A stretch of 64,000 bases of DNA from Clostridium ljungdahlii DSM 13528 (GTDB lineage: Bacteria; Bacillota; Clostridia; Clostridiales; Clostridiaceae): assembly GCF_000143685.1 (NCBI RefSeq), contig NC_014328.1, positions 3,720,001 to 3,784,000 of the forward strand, given 5' to 3'. This document shows positions 17,158 through 26,393 of the stretch, piece by piece. Numbering within the stretch: the first letter of the stretch is position 1; every line of letters begins with the position of its first letter. A model generated the notes under the pieces. That model was given only the letters and a program-made list of their open reading frames with translations. It was not told the DNA's origin and made no database searches. A program made the translations under genes and the position numbers.

Positions 17158-18075
17158 CTATTTGTTATGAGAATTAGAAGTTATATCATCATAAACTTCT
17201 TTAAATATCTTTTGTTCTTTTAAATCCAAAAGATATTTCATAAAAGGCTTTTTCAGTTCATCTCTCTTCAAGGCATATTCCACAGTGGCTTGTAAAAATC
17301 CAAGTTTATCTCCCACATCATACCTTCTTCCCTCAAAATTATATGCATACATAGCTTCATTTTGAGCTAAAGTTCTCAGGGCATCTGTGAGTTGAATTTC
17401 TCCTCCCTTTCCTGGAGTAGTGTTCTCTAATATTTCAAATATGGATGGTGTTATTATATATCTTCCAAGTATGGCTATATTAGACGGAGCCTCTTCAACT
17501 TTAGGTTTTTCTATTAAATCTTTAACTTTGTATACCTTATCTTCTATATACATTCCTTTTACTATACCATATCTATCTACGTATTCTTTAGGAACCTCCT
17601 GTACACCTATAATTGAAGTTTTATATTCATCATAGCATTTTATAAGCTGTTTTAGGCAAGGTTCTTTACTATCTACCACATCATCACCGAGCATTACCGC
17701 AAAAGGTTGATTTCCAACAAAAGTTTTTGCACAACTTATTGCATGTCCAAGACCCTTAGGTTCCTTCTGTCTTATGTAATATATATCTGCCATATTTGAT
17801 ATATCCTGTACCATTTTCAAAAGATCTTTCTTGTCTTTATTCTCCAGTTCCTGTTCCAATTCTACGGATTTATCAAAGTGATCTTCTATTGCCCTCTTAT
17901 TTTTTCCTGTTATTATCAAAATTTCTTCTATTCCAGATGCTACTGCTTCTTCTATAATATATTGGATGGTAGGCTTATCTACTATAGGCAGCATTTCCTT
18001 AGGTTGGGCCTTTGTAGCAGGCAAAAATCTTGTTCCAAGTCCAGCAGCTGGTATTATAGCTTTTTTTACATTCAC
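17158..18075 (-). CDS. galU: UTP--glucose-1-phosphate uridylyltransferase
   Basis: A protein of about 305 residues. The nucleotidyltransferase signature KAIIPAAGLGTRFLPATKAQ is followed by PKEMLPIVDKPTIQYIIEEA; PFAVMLGDDVVDSKEPCL and LIEKPKVEEAPSNIAILGRY are also typical. The enzyme makes UDP-glucose from glucose-1-phosphate, the product of the phosphoglucomutase encoded two genes upstream. An ATG eight codons earlier is in frame, but AAAGGAGAT lies right before the GTG at 18073-18075, which is preferred. The TPR gene ends 35 bp upstream. A long stem-loop follows the gene. Confidence 0.92.
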   Translation of the reverse strand: MNVKKAIIPAAGLGTRFLPATKAQPKEMLPIVDKPTIQYIIEEAVASGIEEILIITGKNKRAIEDHFDKSVELEQELENKDKKDLLKMVQDISNMADIYYIRQKEPKGLGHAISCAKTFVGNQPFAVMLGDDVVDSKEPCLKQLIKCYDEYKTSIIGVQEVPKEYVDRYGIVKGMYIEDKVYKVKDLIEKPKVEEAPSNIAILGRYIITPSIFEILENTTPGKGGEIQLTDALRTLAQNEAMYAYNFEGRRYDVGDKLGFLQATVEYALKRDELKKPFMKYLLDLKEQKIFKEVYDDITSNSHNK

Positions 18076-18110
18076 CTTAAAATCTCCTTTCACATTCATG
18101 TTACATAGGA

Positions 18111-19193
18111 TTACTTTTTTTCAATCTTCTTAATAAAGTTATCTATTTCAATAACTACTTCATCTTTAGGATCTATTTTCTTTGCGATTTCCAGATGTTT
18201 TTTTGCATCTTGTAAATTTCCAGAGTCCAAATAGCACATTATAAGATTAGTGCATATTTCTACGGATCTAGTGGCTTCAAATGCTTTTCTCAAATAAGCT
18301 ATAGCCTTTTCATAGTCTCCAATAGATGCATAATTTATGCCCATTTCATTTACAATTTCTACTATACTGCTGTCTATATTAAGTGCATCGTTTAGGTAAT
18401 AAATTGCCTTTTCATAATTTTCTAGTTTTCTATATCCAACTGCTATGTAGTAATACAAGGAAGCATTATCTCCAAAAGTATCCATAAGAGGTATTAACAA
18501 TTTTAATGCTTCTTCAGGATTATCTTCCAAAAGCTCTTTTCCCCTGTCATAGTGTACAATAGATTTAAGTTCTTCTTTCATATCTGTTATTTCTAAGGTT
18601 TCTTTTCCGCCTTTTCCTACATAGTTATTTATATAAAACAATGCTTTTTCATAATCTCCCTCTTCTCTTTTAATAAGGGATTCATAAAGATATGGCAGTG
18701 CATAATTTTCTTTGGATTCGGCTCTTTTTAATATTTGCAATTCCTCTTCCTTATATATTTTGTTGGTTTTTCTAATCTCATCTACCATAGCTATAAGTTT
18801 GTCATATATTTCTATAGAATCTTCCATAGTAGATAACCCTTTTAATAATATATAGGCATCTTCATATTCTTTATTTTTAACATTCTTTGCTATTATGCCT
18901 TTTATAAATCTAATGTATTCATTATTTCCGGTTATTATGCTCTTATACTGCTTGCTAAACTTAAAATTTTCATCTGCACCTAATACGTAAAACATGCCTT
19001 CAATAAAATACCCTATTGGTATTCTATCCATATTGTTTTTAATTTTAACATCGTCAACTATATTTTTAGAACTTAAAGGCAAATATATATCTTCTGGGAA
19101 AGTAACTTTAAATATTTTTTCTAAACTTTTTTCATTTACTTCTACAAATAATAATTTAGATAATTTTTCTGCAAAATGTGATTTTATATCCAT
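18111..19193 (-). CDS. Tetratricopeptide-repeat protein
   Basis: A protein of about 360 residues without signal peptide or membrane helix. The C-terminal third is a TPR array: ASLYYYIAVGYRKLENYEKA, then NEMGINYASIGDYEKAIAYL, then NLIMCYLDSGNLQDAKKHLE. The N-terminal part is alpha-helical and charged and matches no family I recognise. The frame is open 10 codons upstream (overlapping pgm), but AGGTGG precedes the ATG at 19191-19193. Lying between the pgm and galU genes it may scaffold or regulate polysaccharide precursor synthesis; that is only a guess from position. Confidence 0.75.
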   Translation of the reverse strand: MDIKSHFAEKLSKLLFVEVNEKSLEKIFKVTFPEDIYLPLSSKNIVDDVKIKNNMDRIPIGYFIEGMFYVLGADENFKFSKQYKSIITGNNEYIRFIKGIIAKNVKNKEYEDAYILLKGLSTMEDSIEIYDKLIAMVDEIRKTNKIYKEEELQILKRAESKENYALPYLYESLIKREEGDYEKALFYINNYVGKGGKETLEITDMKEELKSIVHYDRGKELLEDNPEEALKLLIPLMDTFGDNASLYYYIAVGYRKLENYEKAIYYLNDALNIDSSIVEIVNEMGINYASIGDYEKAIAYLRKAFEATRSVEICTNLIMCYLDSGNLQDAKKHLEIAKKIDPKDEVVIEIDNFIKKIEKK

Positions 19194-19216
19194 TAATTTA
19201 CCACCTACACAATTTA

Positions 19217-20944
19217 TTAGCAATTTACATCGTCTATTATTTTCATAACTCTTTTCTCAAATACATTCATTTTTTCTTCAGCATCTTTCAAGCTGTTTCC
19301 TATTATTGAAAGATAAATTTTTATTTTAGGTTCCGTTCCCGAAGGCCTAACTACAAACCAAGACTTATCCTCCATAATAAATTTCAGCACATTTGACTTA
19401 GGTAAATGTATTATATTTTCATTTATATTTATTAAATCTTTTTCTACACTTAACTTATAATCTAATTTTTTAACTATTTTTGCATCACCAAGTGTTCTTT
19501 TCATGGAATGCCTCATGTACTGGAGAATTTTTTCTATTTTTTCGTGACCTTCTCTTCCTTTAAGTTCTACTGAAATCAACTTTTCTTTATAAAATCCATA
19601 TTTTTTATACAGATTTAATAGAGCCTCGTAAAGACTCATGCCCTTCGTTTTATAGTACAGCGTCATTTCACATATAAGCGTAGCTGCAATTACAGCATCC
19701 TTGTCTCTTACAAAATCTCCTGCCAGATAGCCGTAGCTTTCTTCAAATCCAAATATATACTCTTTATTTTCCTTGCTTTTAAATTCTTTTATTTTTTCTC
19801 CTATATATTTGAATCCAGTTAACACATTTACTAATTCTACTCCATATTCTTTTGCTATATCTTGAACCATCTCCGTAGTTACTATAGTTTTTACCACAAC
19901 ACCATTTTTCGGCAATTTATCAATTTCCTTTAAGGATGAAAGAATATAATGGGTTAAAAGAACACCTACTTGATTTCCAGTAAGTGTTTTATACTGGCCT
20001 TCTACATTCTTCACTACTATCCCTATTCTATCACAATCTGGATCTGTTCCAAATATTATATCTGGCTTTATAGCCTGTGCCATATCTAAAGCCAGTTTAA
20101 AAACTCTAGGATCTTCTGGATTAGGATATTCTGCTGTTGGAAAACTCCCATCTGGGCTTTCCTGTTCTTTTACTATATTCACATTTTCATATCCAAGTTC
20201 CTTAAGCGCCCTTCTCACTGGAATATTACCAGTTCCATGCAGTGGAGTATATATTATTTTTAAATCTTTTGCATGTGCCTCTATAAGATCTTTCCTTATA
20301 GCAAGGTTCTTTACTTTCTCTATATAGGATTTATCTATATTTTCTCCCAACATATGAAGTATACCTTTGTTTTCAGCTTCTTTTAAATCCATATGTTTTA
20401 TTTCTGAAAAATCACTGATACTTTCTATACAAGATAGTATTTCATTTGCAAAATCATCTGTTACCTGTCCACCATCTTCCCCATATACCTTATATCCATT
20501 ATATTGCTTTGGGTTATGAGATGCTGTTATAACAACACCTGCCTTACTCTTAAGTTCTCTTACCGCATAGGAGAGCATTGGTGTTGGATGGAGAGTTTTA
20601 AAAAGATTTACTTCTATACCATTGGCACATAAATTACTTGCAGCAGCCTCTGCAAATTCCTTGGACATTATTCTACAATCATAAGCTATGCATACGGAAA
20701 TACTTGTATTATATTTCTTTATAAGATATTTTGATAATCCTTCTGTAGCTTTTCCAACAGTATATATATTCATTCTATTACTGCCTATACCTATTACGCC
20801 TCTAAGACCTCCTGTGCCAAATTCCAAATCCTTATAAAATCTATCTTCTATTTCCTTTTCATCTTCTATATTTTTTAGTTCTATTTTTCCATCATCATCC
20901 ACATAAGGTGAACTCAACCAATATTCATATTTTTCTCTATACAT
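19217..20944 (-). CDS. Phosphoglucomutase / phosphomannomutase family enzyme
   Basis: A 575-residue alpha-D-phosphohexomutase of the long PgcA type. All four conserved loops are visible: the phosphoserine loop TASHNPKQYNGYKVY, the metal loop GTDPDCDRIGIVV, the sugar-specificity loop FGFEESYGYLAGD, and the phosphate-binding loop VVRPSGTEPKIKIYL. It interconverts glucose-6-phosphate and glucose-1-phosphate and feeds GalU. The GFEES loop favours glucose over mannose. ATG at 20942-20944 has GGAGGTAAAG upstream. It is the first gene of the long minus-strand block, opposite the decarboxylase gene. Confidence 0.9.
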   Translation of the reverse strand: MYREKYEYWLSSPYVDDDGKIELKNIEDEKEIEDRFYKDLEFGTGGLRGVIGIGSNRMNIYTVGKATEGLSKYLIKKYNTSISVCIAYDCRIMSKEFAEAAASNLCANGIEVNLFKTLHPTPMLSYAVRELKSKAGVVITASHNPKQYNGYKVYGEDGGQVTDDFANEILSCIESISDFSEIKHMDLKEAENKGILHMLGENIDKSYIEKVKNLAIRKDLIEAHAKDLKIIYTPLHGTGNIPVRRALKELGYENVNIVKEQESPDGSFPTAEYPNPEDPRVFKLALDMAQAIKPDIIFGTDPDCDRIGIVVKNVEGQYKTLTGNQVGVLLTHYILSSLKEIDKLPKNGVVVKTIVTTEMVQDIAKEYGVELVNVLTGFKYIGEKIKEFKSKENKEYIFGFEESYGYLAGDFVRDKDAVIAATLICEMTLYYKTKGMSLYEALLNLYKKYGFYKEKLISVELKGREGHEKIEKILQYMRHSMKRTLGDAKIVKKLDYKLSVEKDLININENIIHLPKSNVLKFIMEDKSWFVVRPSGTEPKIKIYLSIIGNSLKDAEEKMNVFEKRVMKIIDDVNC

Positions 20945-21096
20945 TATCTTTACCTCCTATATGCAATATTTAACATTTACTATTATACTATAAACTATAT
21001 CTAAAAACATGTATACAACCATATTTTTACCTCATAATATATATATATAACTTATTTCTTAATTTTAGGTTAATTTATTTATATAAATTGGTATTA

Positions 21097-21125
21097 TTGA
21101 ATCTCTATATGAATTAACATATAAT
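21097..21125 (+). promoter_or_regulatory. Sigma-A promoter of the decarboxylase gene
   Basis: TTGAAT (21097-21102), a 17-nt spacer, then TATAAT (21120-21125). Transcription would start near 21132, about 20 nt before a terminator-like hairpin. Confidence 0.65.
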
Positions 21126-21149
21126 GATATTAGTTTTTACTAAGTATGG

Positions 21150-21188
21150 TTATCCCTTTAATTCCAAGAGTTAAAGGGTATTTTTTTT
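21150..21188 (+). terminator. Leader terminator/attenuator upstream of the decarboxylase gene
   Basis: TTATCCCTTTAA, a short loop, then TTAAAGGGTA and a run of eight T (21181-21188). This is a textbook intrinsic terminator placed between the promoter at 21097-21125 and the ribosome binding site at about 21190. It suggests transcription attenuation or a very short RNA. No T-box or known riboswitch fits in the roughly 20 nt ahead of it. Confidence 0.7.
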
Positions 21189-21208
21189 GAAGGAAGGTGT
21201 TTATCAAG

Positions 21209-22669
21209 GTGTATAAATTAGATCAAAGTGAAACTCCACTGTTTGATGCATTAATGGAATATGTAAATAGGAATACCATTCCTTTTCATGTGCCAGGTCA
21301 TAAAAAAGGGAACGGTATAGACGAAGAGTTTAAAAACTTCATGGGAGAAAACCCCTTTAAAATTGACGTTACTGTATTTAAATTAGTGGATAGTCTTCAC
21401 CATCCTACTGGTCCAATAAAAAGGGCACAGCAATTAGCTGCAGATGCCTATGGCTCTGATGCTGCTTTTTTTTCAATACATGGAACATCTGGTGCTATAC
21501 AAACCATGATCATGTCTGTAGTGAATTCAGGAGATAAAATAATAATTCCAAGAAACGTGCACAAATCCGTTACTGCTGGAATTATATTAAGTGGTGCAAT
21601 ACCTGTATATATGCAACCTGAACTAGATAAAACAATAGGAATTGCCCATGGTGTTACTTCTGAAACCGTAGAAAATACTTTAAAACAAAATCCTGATGCA
21701 AAGGCTGTTTTAATTATAAATCCCACCTATTACGGAGTAGCTGCAGACATTAAAAAAATATCAGATATAGTACACAATTATGATATTCCTTTAATTGTAG
21801 ACGAGGCCCATGGACCACACCTTGGTTTTAACGATAATTTGCCAATATCAGCTATGCAAGCTGGTGCCGATATGTGTTCCCAAAGTACTCATAAAATAAT
21901 AGGTGCTATGACTCAGTGTTCGCTGCTTCACGTTCGTTCAGAGCGTATTGATATACACAAAGTTCAACAAGTTTTATCTCTACTGCAAACAACTTCACCT
22001 TCTTATGTCTTAATGGCTTCGCTGGATTGTGCCAGAAGGCAAATAGCTCTCCATGGAAAAGAATTGCTGAGTAAAGCTATTGACCTGTCAAGTTATGCCA
22101 GGTATAAAATCAACAATGTACCAGGCTTCTACTGTTTTGGTGAAGAAATAGTTGGTAATCCCGGCGTAGTGTCCCTTGATCCTACCAAAATAACCATAAC
22201 CTGTAGAGATTTAGGTATTACAGGCTATGACTTAGATATGATTTTATCAAATAAGTATCATATACAAATGGAACTCTCAGATTTATATAATATTTTAGCT
22301 GTTGGTTCTTTTGGCGATACTAAAGAAAATATAGATGCCCTTATAAATTCTCTAGAAGAAGTAAGTACAGAATACTATGGGAGAGGAACTAGAAAATCAG
22401 ACTTTCTGGATATGCCTTCTATACCAGTACAATTAAAAATTCCGAGAGATGCTTTTAATTCTGAAAAAACGCCGGTGCTGTTAAAAGACAGCATAGGTAT
22501 GATAAGTGGAGAATTTTTAATGGCATATCCTCCTGGAATACCAGTGCTTTGCCCGGGTGAAGAAATAACAAAAGAAATTGTAGACTACGTGCAAGAACTA
22601 AAAGATACTGGATTGTATGTTCAAGGCACAGAAGACCCTGAAGTTGAATATATCAAAGTAGTAAAATAA
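21209..22669 (+). CDS. speA: Orn/Lys/Arg decarboxylase, PLP-dependent
   Basis: A fold-type-I PLP decarboxylase of about 486 residues. FHVPGHKKGNGID near the N-terminus, DAAFFSIHGTSGAIQTMIMS, IVDEAHGPHLGF with the PLP-binding Asp, and STHKIIGAMTQCSLLHV with the Schiff-base lysine are all present. The C-terminal domain ends PPGIPVLCPGEEITKEIVDY. Arginine decarboxylase (agmatine for polyamine synthesis) is the usual role of the single-domain Gram-positive enzyme, but lysine or ornithine cannot be excluded. Two GTG starts are possible (21197 and 21209); AAGGAAGG overlaps the first, so the second is chosen. It is monocistronic, with its own promoter and leader terminator. A long palindrome follows. 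Confidence 0.88.
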   Translation: MYKLDQSETPLFDALMEYVNRNTIPFHVPGHKKGNGIDEEFKNFMGENPFKIDVTVFKLVDSLHHPTGPIKRAQQLAADAYGSDAAFFSIHGTSGAIQTMIMSVVNSGDKIIIPRNVHKSVTAGIILSGAIPVYMQPELDKTIGIAHGVTSETVENTLKQNPDAKAVLIINPTYYGVAADIKKISDIVHNYDIPLIVDEAHGPHLGFNDNLPISAMQAGADMCSQSTHKIIGAMTQCSLLHVRSERIDIHKVQQVLSLLQTTSPSYVLMASLDCARRQIALHGKELLSKAIDLSSYARYKINNVPGFYCFGEEIVGNPGVVSLDPTKITITCRDLGITGYDLDMILSNKYHIQMELSDLYNILAVGSFGDTKENIDALINSLEEVSTEYYGRGTRKSDFLDMPSIPVQLKIPRDAFNSEKTPVLLKDSIGMISGEFLMAYPPGIPVLCPGEEITKEIVDYVQELKDTGLYVQGTEDPEVEYIKVVK

Positions 22670-22680
22670 TTTCTCAAACA

Positions 22681-22903
22681 AAAATAAAATTACACTGCGG
22701 ATATTTTTACAACCTTCAGCCCATTAAATATTTTGATAAGTCCAAGTAAAAAATTTTGAAAAAAACTAATAACTTTTGAAAACTCGTACCTCAGACAATT
22801 CAAAAGCCATAAGTTTTTCAAAAATTTTTTACTAAGACTTATATGAAAAATATTTAAATGGGCTTCATTATTGTAAAAATATCTCTCCGTGTAATTTTAT
22901 TTT
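22681..22903 (-). repeat. Long palindromic repeat, subfamily A, complete copy
   Basis: A 223-bp imperfect palindrome. The outermost arms AAAATAAAATTACAC and GTGTAATTTTATTTT pair exactly. Inside them, GATATTTTTACAACCTTCAG mirrors GATATTTTTACAATAATGAA of the other strand. On the minus strand TAAGTCTTAGTAAAAAATTT and the loop TCTGAGGTACGAGTT are shared with other copies. The outer pair ends in a T-run, so the element may have inserted into, or itself form, the decarboxylase gene's terminator. Confidence 0.85.
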
Positions 22904-22986
22904 TTTGTATAATTATTTTATTCATGTTTGATAGAAATACGTATTAACCATCGTATTAGATTTATGAATAGCTCTTCGGGAGGTAT

Positions 22987-23547
22987 ATGATGAAGATAGA
23001 TGAAAGTAATTATATAAGTGAACTAAAGCGAAAAAATAGTAAAGCATTGGATTACACTTATTCAAAATATGTTGGATTGGTATATATGGTAGTTTTTGAT
23101 TTATTAAAAGATACAGCATCTAAGCAGGATATTGAAGAGTGCGTAAGTGATATTTTTATATCACTTTGGAAAAGTGCCGCCAAATATGATGCTAATATTA
23201 CAACTTTTAAAAAATGGCTTGTTGCTATATCAAAATATAAAGCAATTGACTACATAAGGAAGCTAAATAAAACACCTAAAGCCGTTGAACTTAAAGATGA
23301 TACAGCAATATCCAATGATAATATTGAGGAAAAAATCATTCAAACTAATGATGTTAATACTATTCTAGGTATTATAAAAAACATGAGTGAAGTTGACAGA
23401 CAAATATTTATAAAGCGATATATTCTAAATGAAAATATTAACAATATTGCTGAATATTTAAATCTACCCAGAACTGTAATTGACAATAGATTATCTAGGG
23501 GCAGAAAATTTATAAAAAATAAATGGGAAAAGCTTATGGGGAGGTAA
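22987..23547 (+). CDS. ECF-type RNA polymerase sigma factor
   Basis: A 186-residue sigma-70 family protein containing only regions 2 and 4. Region 2 shows LKRKNSKALDYTYSKYVGLV and ISLWKSAAKYDANITTFKKW; KAIDYIRK is the region 2.4-like helix. Region 4 has EVDRQIFIKRYILNENINNI followed by LNLPRTVIDNRLSRGRKFIK, the -35 recognition helix-turn-helix. The gene is 4 bp from a DUF4179 membrane protein, the usual clostridial partner, which probably acts as its anti-sigma factor. GGGAGGT precedes two adjacent ATG codons; the first is used. The stimulus is unknown. Confidence 0.9.
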   Translation: MMKIDESNYISELKRKNSKALDYTYSKYVGLVYMVVFDLLKDTASKQDIEECVSDIFISLWKSAAKYDANITTFKKWLVAISKYKAIDYIRKLNKTPKAVELKDDTAISNDNIEEKIIQTNDVNTILGIIKNMSEVDRQIFIKRYILNENINNIAEYLNLPRTVIDNRLSRGRKFIKNKWEKLMGR

Positions 23548-23551
23548 TTAT

Positions 23552-24853
23552 ATGGGAACTGTAAATAGTGATGAAGATATTATATTTGAGTTACTAAATT
23601 ATGCTGAAATTGATGATAAGTTTGATGAAAGCTTTGAATTAGATGATTTAACCTCAAAAAGAATTAAAAAGAACCTTAAAAAGAAATTACAAAAAAGAAA
23701 GAACAAAATAAAATATGCTGTTACAGCATGTATATTAATATGTTTAAGTACCGCTGCAATAAGTAATCCTACCTTAGCTGTTAATATAAAGGAATCTCTA
23801 ACGCAATCAATAGCAAATATACGAGGTGATTATGCAGACTATAAAAAATATACTCAGCACGTTAGTCTAACAGCCTATGATAAAAATATTAAATTTGTAA
23901 TTAATGAAATAGCAAGTGACAATAATAAAATTATGATTTCTTATTCTATCATTGGTGACAATAGTTTAAAAAACACATTGAACGTTCCAGGTGGAATTAC
24001 GGGAATGTTGAAAATTAATGAAAAAAATTTTACCTTTGGTGATTCTATAGGAAGTGAAAATCAAATTGGTGATAAAAGATATGATGGTGTTATGGAAATA
24101 GATATAATGAAACATAACTTTCCAAATACATTCTATTTATCTATGAATATTACTCAAATAGCTGGATTAAACGGTAACTGGAAATTCAATATCAAAGTAG
24201 ATAATAAGGATATAGAAAAAGAAACTAAAACTTATAATGTTAACAAAAATATTAGCATTGGAAATACAAAGTATAGAATAAAAAGGATATGTATCACCCC
24301 CTTATCTACTAGTATAGAAGTTGATGGAGATATTTCTAGGCATTCTTGTTTTTTATTTGATGATAGTGGTAATATGATAATTTCTCAAAGCGGCTCTGGA
24401 GATGGATCCCATGGAGAACTTTATTATAATGCATTAACAAACCGCAATACAAAATCACTCACTTTTTTGCCTTTTGACTATAAAGAAGATTATGTACCTC
24501 CAAGATTTTATAATATGGATAAACTTCCACTTGAACTATCTCAAGGAGAACTAGGGAAATTAATAGTGAACAAACTAGAATGGGATAATGATGTTTTAAA
24601 AGTCTACTATTCTGCTGAAGGAAAAATACCTATTGAGCAATCACAAAAATTACTTTTATTAGATGAACAAACTAATAAAAGTATAATCAGTGAAAATAGA
24701 TATAATACTAACATAAATCCATCAAATCAGCATGACTTTATAATGTATTTTAAAGGTGTCTCTAAGGATAAAAAATACAAAATAGGTACATCAAATCTAG
24801 AAGACTTTTATAAATTATATGATGCTTCTAAGTTTACCATAAAATTGAAGTAA
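23552..24853 (+). CDS. DUF4179 membrane protein, probable anti-sigma factor
   Basis: A 433-residue protein. The first 50 residues are charged and cytoplasmic (ELNYAE-type helix then a very basic KKLQKRKNKIK). One membrane segment follows (YAVTACILICLSTAAIS), then a large extracytoplasmic domain. This layout, and the position 4 bp after an ECF sigma gene, match DUF4179 anti-sigma factors. The outer domain starts with a DUF4179-like segment (VSLTAYDKNIKFVINEIASD) and has no recognisable enzyme motif; it presumably senses an envelope signal. The last 20 codons of this gene are found again as an orphan fragment at 30437-30496. Confidence 0.8.
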   Translation: MGTVNSDEDIIFELLNYAEIDDKFDESFELDDLTSKRIKKNLKKKLQKRKNKIKYAVTACILICLSTAAISNPTLAVNIKESLTQSIANIRGDYADYKKYTQHVSLTAYDKNIKFVINEIASDNNKIMISYSIIGDNSLKNTLNVPGGITGMLKINEKNFTFGDSIGSENQIGDKRYDGVMEIDIMKHNFPNTFYLSMNITQIAGLNGNWKFNIKVDNKDIEKETKTYNVNKNISIGNTKYRIKRICITPLSTSIEVDGDISRHSCFLFDDSGNMIISQSGSGDGSHGELYYNALTNRNTKSLTFLPFDYKEDYVPPRFYNMDKLPLELSQGELGKLIVNKLEWDNDVLKVYYSAEGKIPIEQSQKLLLLDEQTNKSIISENRYNTNINPSNQHDFIMYFKGVSKDKKYKIGTSNLEDFYKLYDASKFTIKLK

Positions 24854-24868
24854 TCAATGTATTGAAAC

Positions 24869-24900
24869 AAGGCGCACTAACAAGTAATGCGCCTTTTCTT
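24869..24900 (+). terminator. Terminator of the sigma/anti-sigma operon
   Basis: AAGGCGCA, an 11-nt loop, TGCGCCTT and then TTCTTT. It is preceded on the other strand by A-rich DNA and could work for the convergent HAAS gene as well. Confidence 0.8.
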
Positions 24901-24996
24901 TCCGAAAACTATAAGCTAAGTACAAATATAATATTGTTTAAAATAATCATTTAAAAGTTGCACATACTTAACTTAATATACCCTAAATTGATAAAT

Positions 24997-25980
24997 TTAA
25001 AATACTTTCCTTGAATTTATCTTTTTACATAAGATTGCAGCTATTAATCCAGTAATAACTATTGCTGCTATGGTGTATCTTGACATAAATCCCATCCAAC
25101 CATGGTTATTATCATCAAAGAGTATGCAAAATAAACCGCAAGTTTCTAGAAAAACTAATACTATAAAAAATATAGGTAATTTCCTTTCTGAATAAATTAT
25201 ACCTAAAAATGCTATAGCAAATACTATCCATGATGCAAAGTATACTATATAGCTATAATACTCAAATTTACTCCAAATGGTCTTACTATACAAATTTCCA
25301 TACTCATCCATTGCTTTATCATCTAGTTTATCTTGACTATGTGTATACTTGAAAGTAACATTATATTTTAAAGTTTTTTCATCATTAGCATAGATAAAGG
25401 ATGTTTCAAAACCAGAATCCCTTTCTGATATTGGAATTTCATTTTCTTTATTATATGAAAAGAATTTTTTATGATCTTTCCATACAGAACAATAATAAAT
25501 ACCATTATTGTTTTGAGAATTATATTTATCAAGTTTCTCAGTTATCTTTTTTTCAGTGTCTTTACTAAAGTTATCTTCGTTTTTTAAAATATCCGCTAGC
25601 TCATCCTTAATTATGTAGGAAGACTGTTTATAGTATTGGGTACCAAAACCGTCTTTTAAAAAAGTAATCCTATTTTTATTATATATTAAACTTAGTGCAG
25701 CACCAATTAAATAAATAACTATAGCACATAAAAACAAATACTTCCAAAACTTTTTCTGTTTTGAAATAATCAATGATAATTCAGCATCTACTTCCTTTAC
25801 TGGTCCAAACTCTTTTATAGCAATATCAATACTATCATCTTCATTTAATCCCTTACTCTGGAGCTCTTTTGTTCTTTCATTCAAGTGAGTTTTCATTTCT
25901 TCTTTTAATATCTTAACATCTTTATCTTTATCATTAAAACTTTTATAAATTTGCTTAATGTAGTTATTAATTCTGTCCAT
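24997..25980 (-). CDS. HAAS-domain membrane protein, PadR partner (copy 1)
   Basis: A 327-residue protein. Residues 1-72 form the HAAS/permease-prefix type cytoplasmic domain (INNYIKQIYKSFNDKDKDVK, IKEFGPVKEVDAELSLII). A membrane segment follows (YLFLCAIVIYLIGAALSLIY), then about 140 extracytoplasmic residues, then three more helices ending with LIAAILCKKINSRKVF. Such genes typically lie directly downstream of a PadR regulator, as here (36 bp), and HAAS proteins are thought to work with it in envelope stress or transport control. No enzyme motif is seen. The paralogue at 30641-31618 differs mainly in the outer domain. Confidence 0.75.
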   Translation of the reverse strand: MDRINNYIKQIYKSFNDKDKDVKILKEEMKTHLNERTKELQSKGLNEDDSIDIAIKEFGPVKEVDAELSLIISKQKKFWKYLFLCAIVIYLIGAALSLIYNKNRITFLKDGFGTQYYKQSSYIIKDELADILKNEDNFSKDTEKKITEKLDKYNSQNNNGIYYCSVWKDHKKFFSYNKENEIPISERDSGFETSFIYANDEKTLKYNVTFKYTHSQDKLDDKAMDEYGNLYSKTIWSKFEYYSYIVYFASWIVFAIAFLGIIYSERKLPIFFIVLVFLETCGLFCILFDDNNHGWMGFMSRYTIAAIVITGLIAAILCKKINSRKVF

Positions 25981-26016
25981 GACCTTCCCCTCCCAAGCTT
26001 AATTTGAATCAATTCT

Positions 26017-26358
26017 TTACTCATCAGTATCTAAAACGAAACGGTTCATTATCTTTTGTAATGCCTTCCATTCTTTTGTCTTTTCTTTAAAAATCTCTTT
26101 TCCTTCTTCTAAAATTTTATAGTAACGCCTCCTTCCCCCGCCAGTATTTTTTTCATCATTCCAGTAGCCTTCAATGTAATTTTTCTTTTCTAATCTTTTT
26201 AAACATACATATAGTGTAGTTTCTTTCATTTGAAATTCATCATTAGACTTTTCTCTAATTCTCTTTGATATTTCATAACCGTACATATCATTTTCATACA
26301 GAACTGACAGTATCAGTGTGTCTATATACCCTTTTAAAACTTCCTTTTCAAATTCCAT
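26017..26358 (-). CDS. PadR family transcriptional regulator (copy 1)
   Basis: A 113-residue winged-helix protein of the short PadR class (PadR-s2). DTLILSVLYENDMYGYEISK is the first helix pair; ETTLYVCLKRLEKKNYIEGY is the recognition helix and wing start; GGGRRRYYKILEEGKEIFKE forms the wing and dimer helix. PadR proteins repress their own operon and release on ligand or partner binding. Two palindromes directly upstream (26394-26458) are obvious candidate operators. The gene heads an operon with the HAAS membrane protein. It differs from the copy at 31655-31996 at only four residues by eye. Confidence 0.9.
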   Translation of the reverse strand: MEFEKEVLKGYIDTLILSVLYENDMYGYEISKRIREKSNDEFQMKETTLYVCLKRLEKKNYIEGYWNDEKNTGGGRRRYYKILEEGKEIFKEKTKEWKALQKIMNRFVLDTDE

Positions 26359-26393
26359 TTTGCACCTCCTCTTTATAATAAGGATTACTTCAT

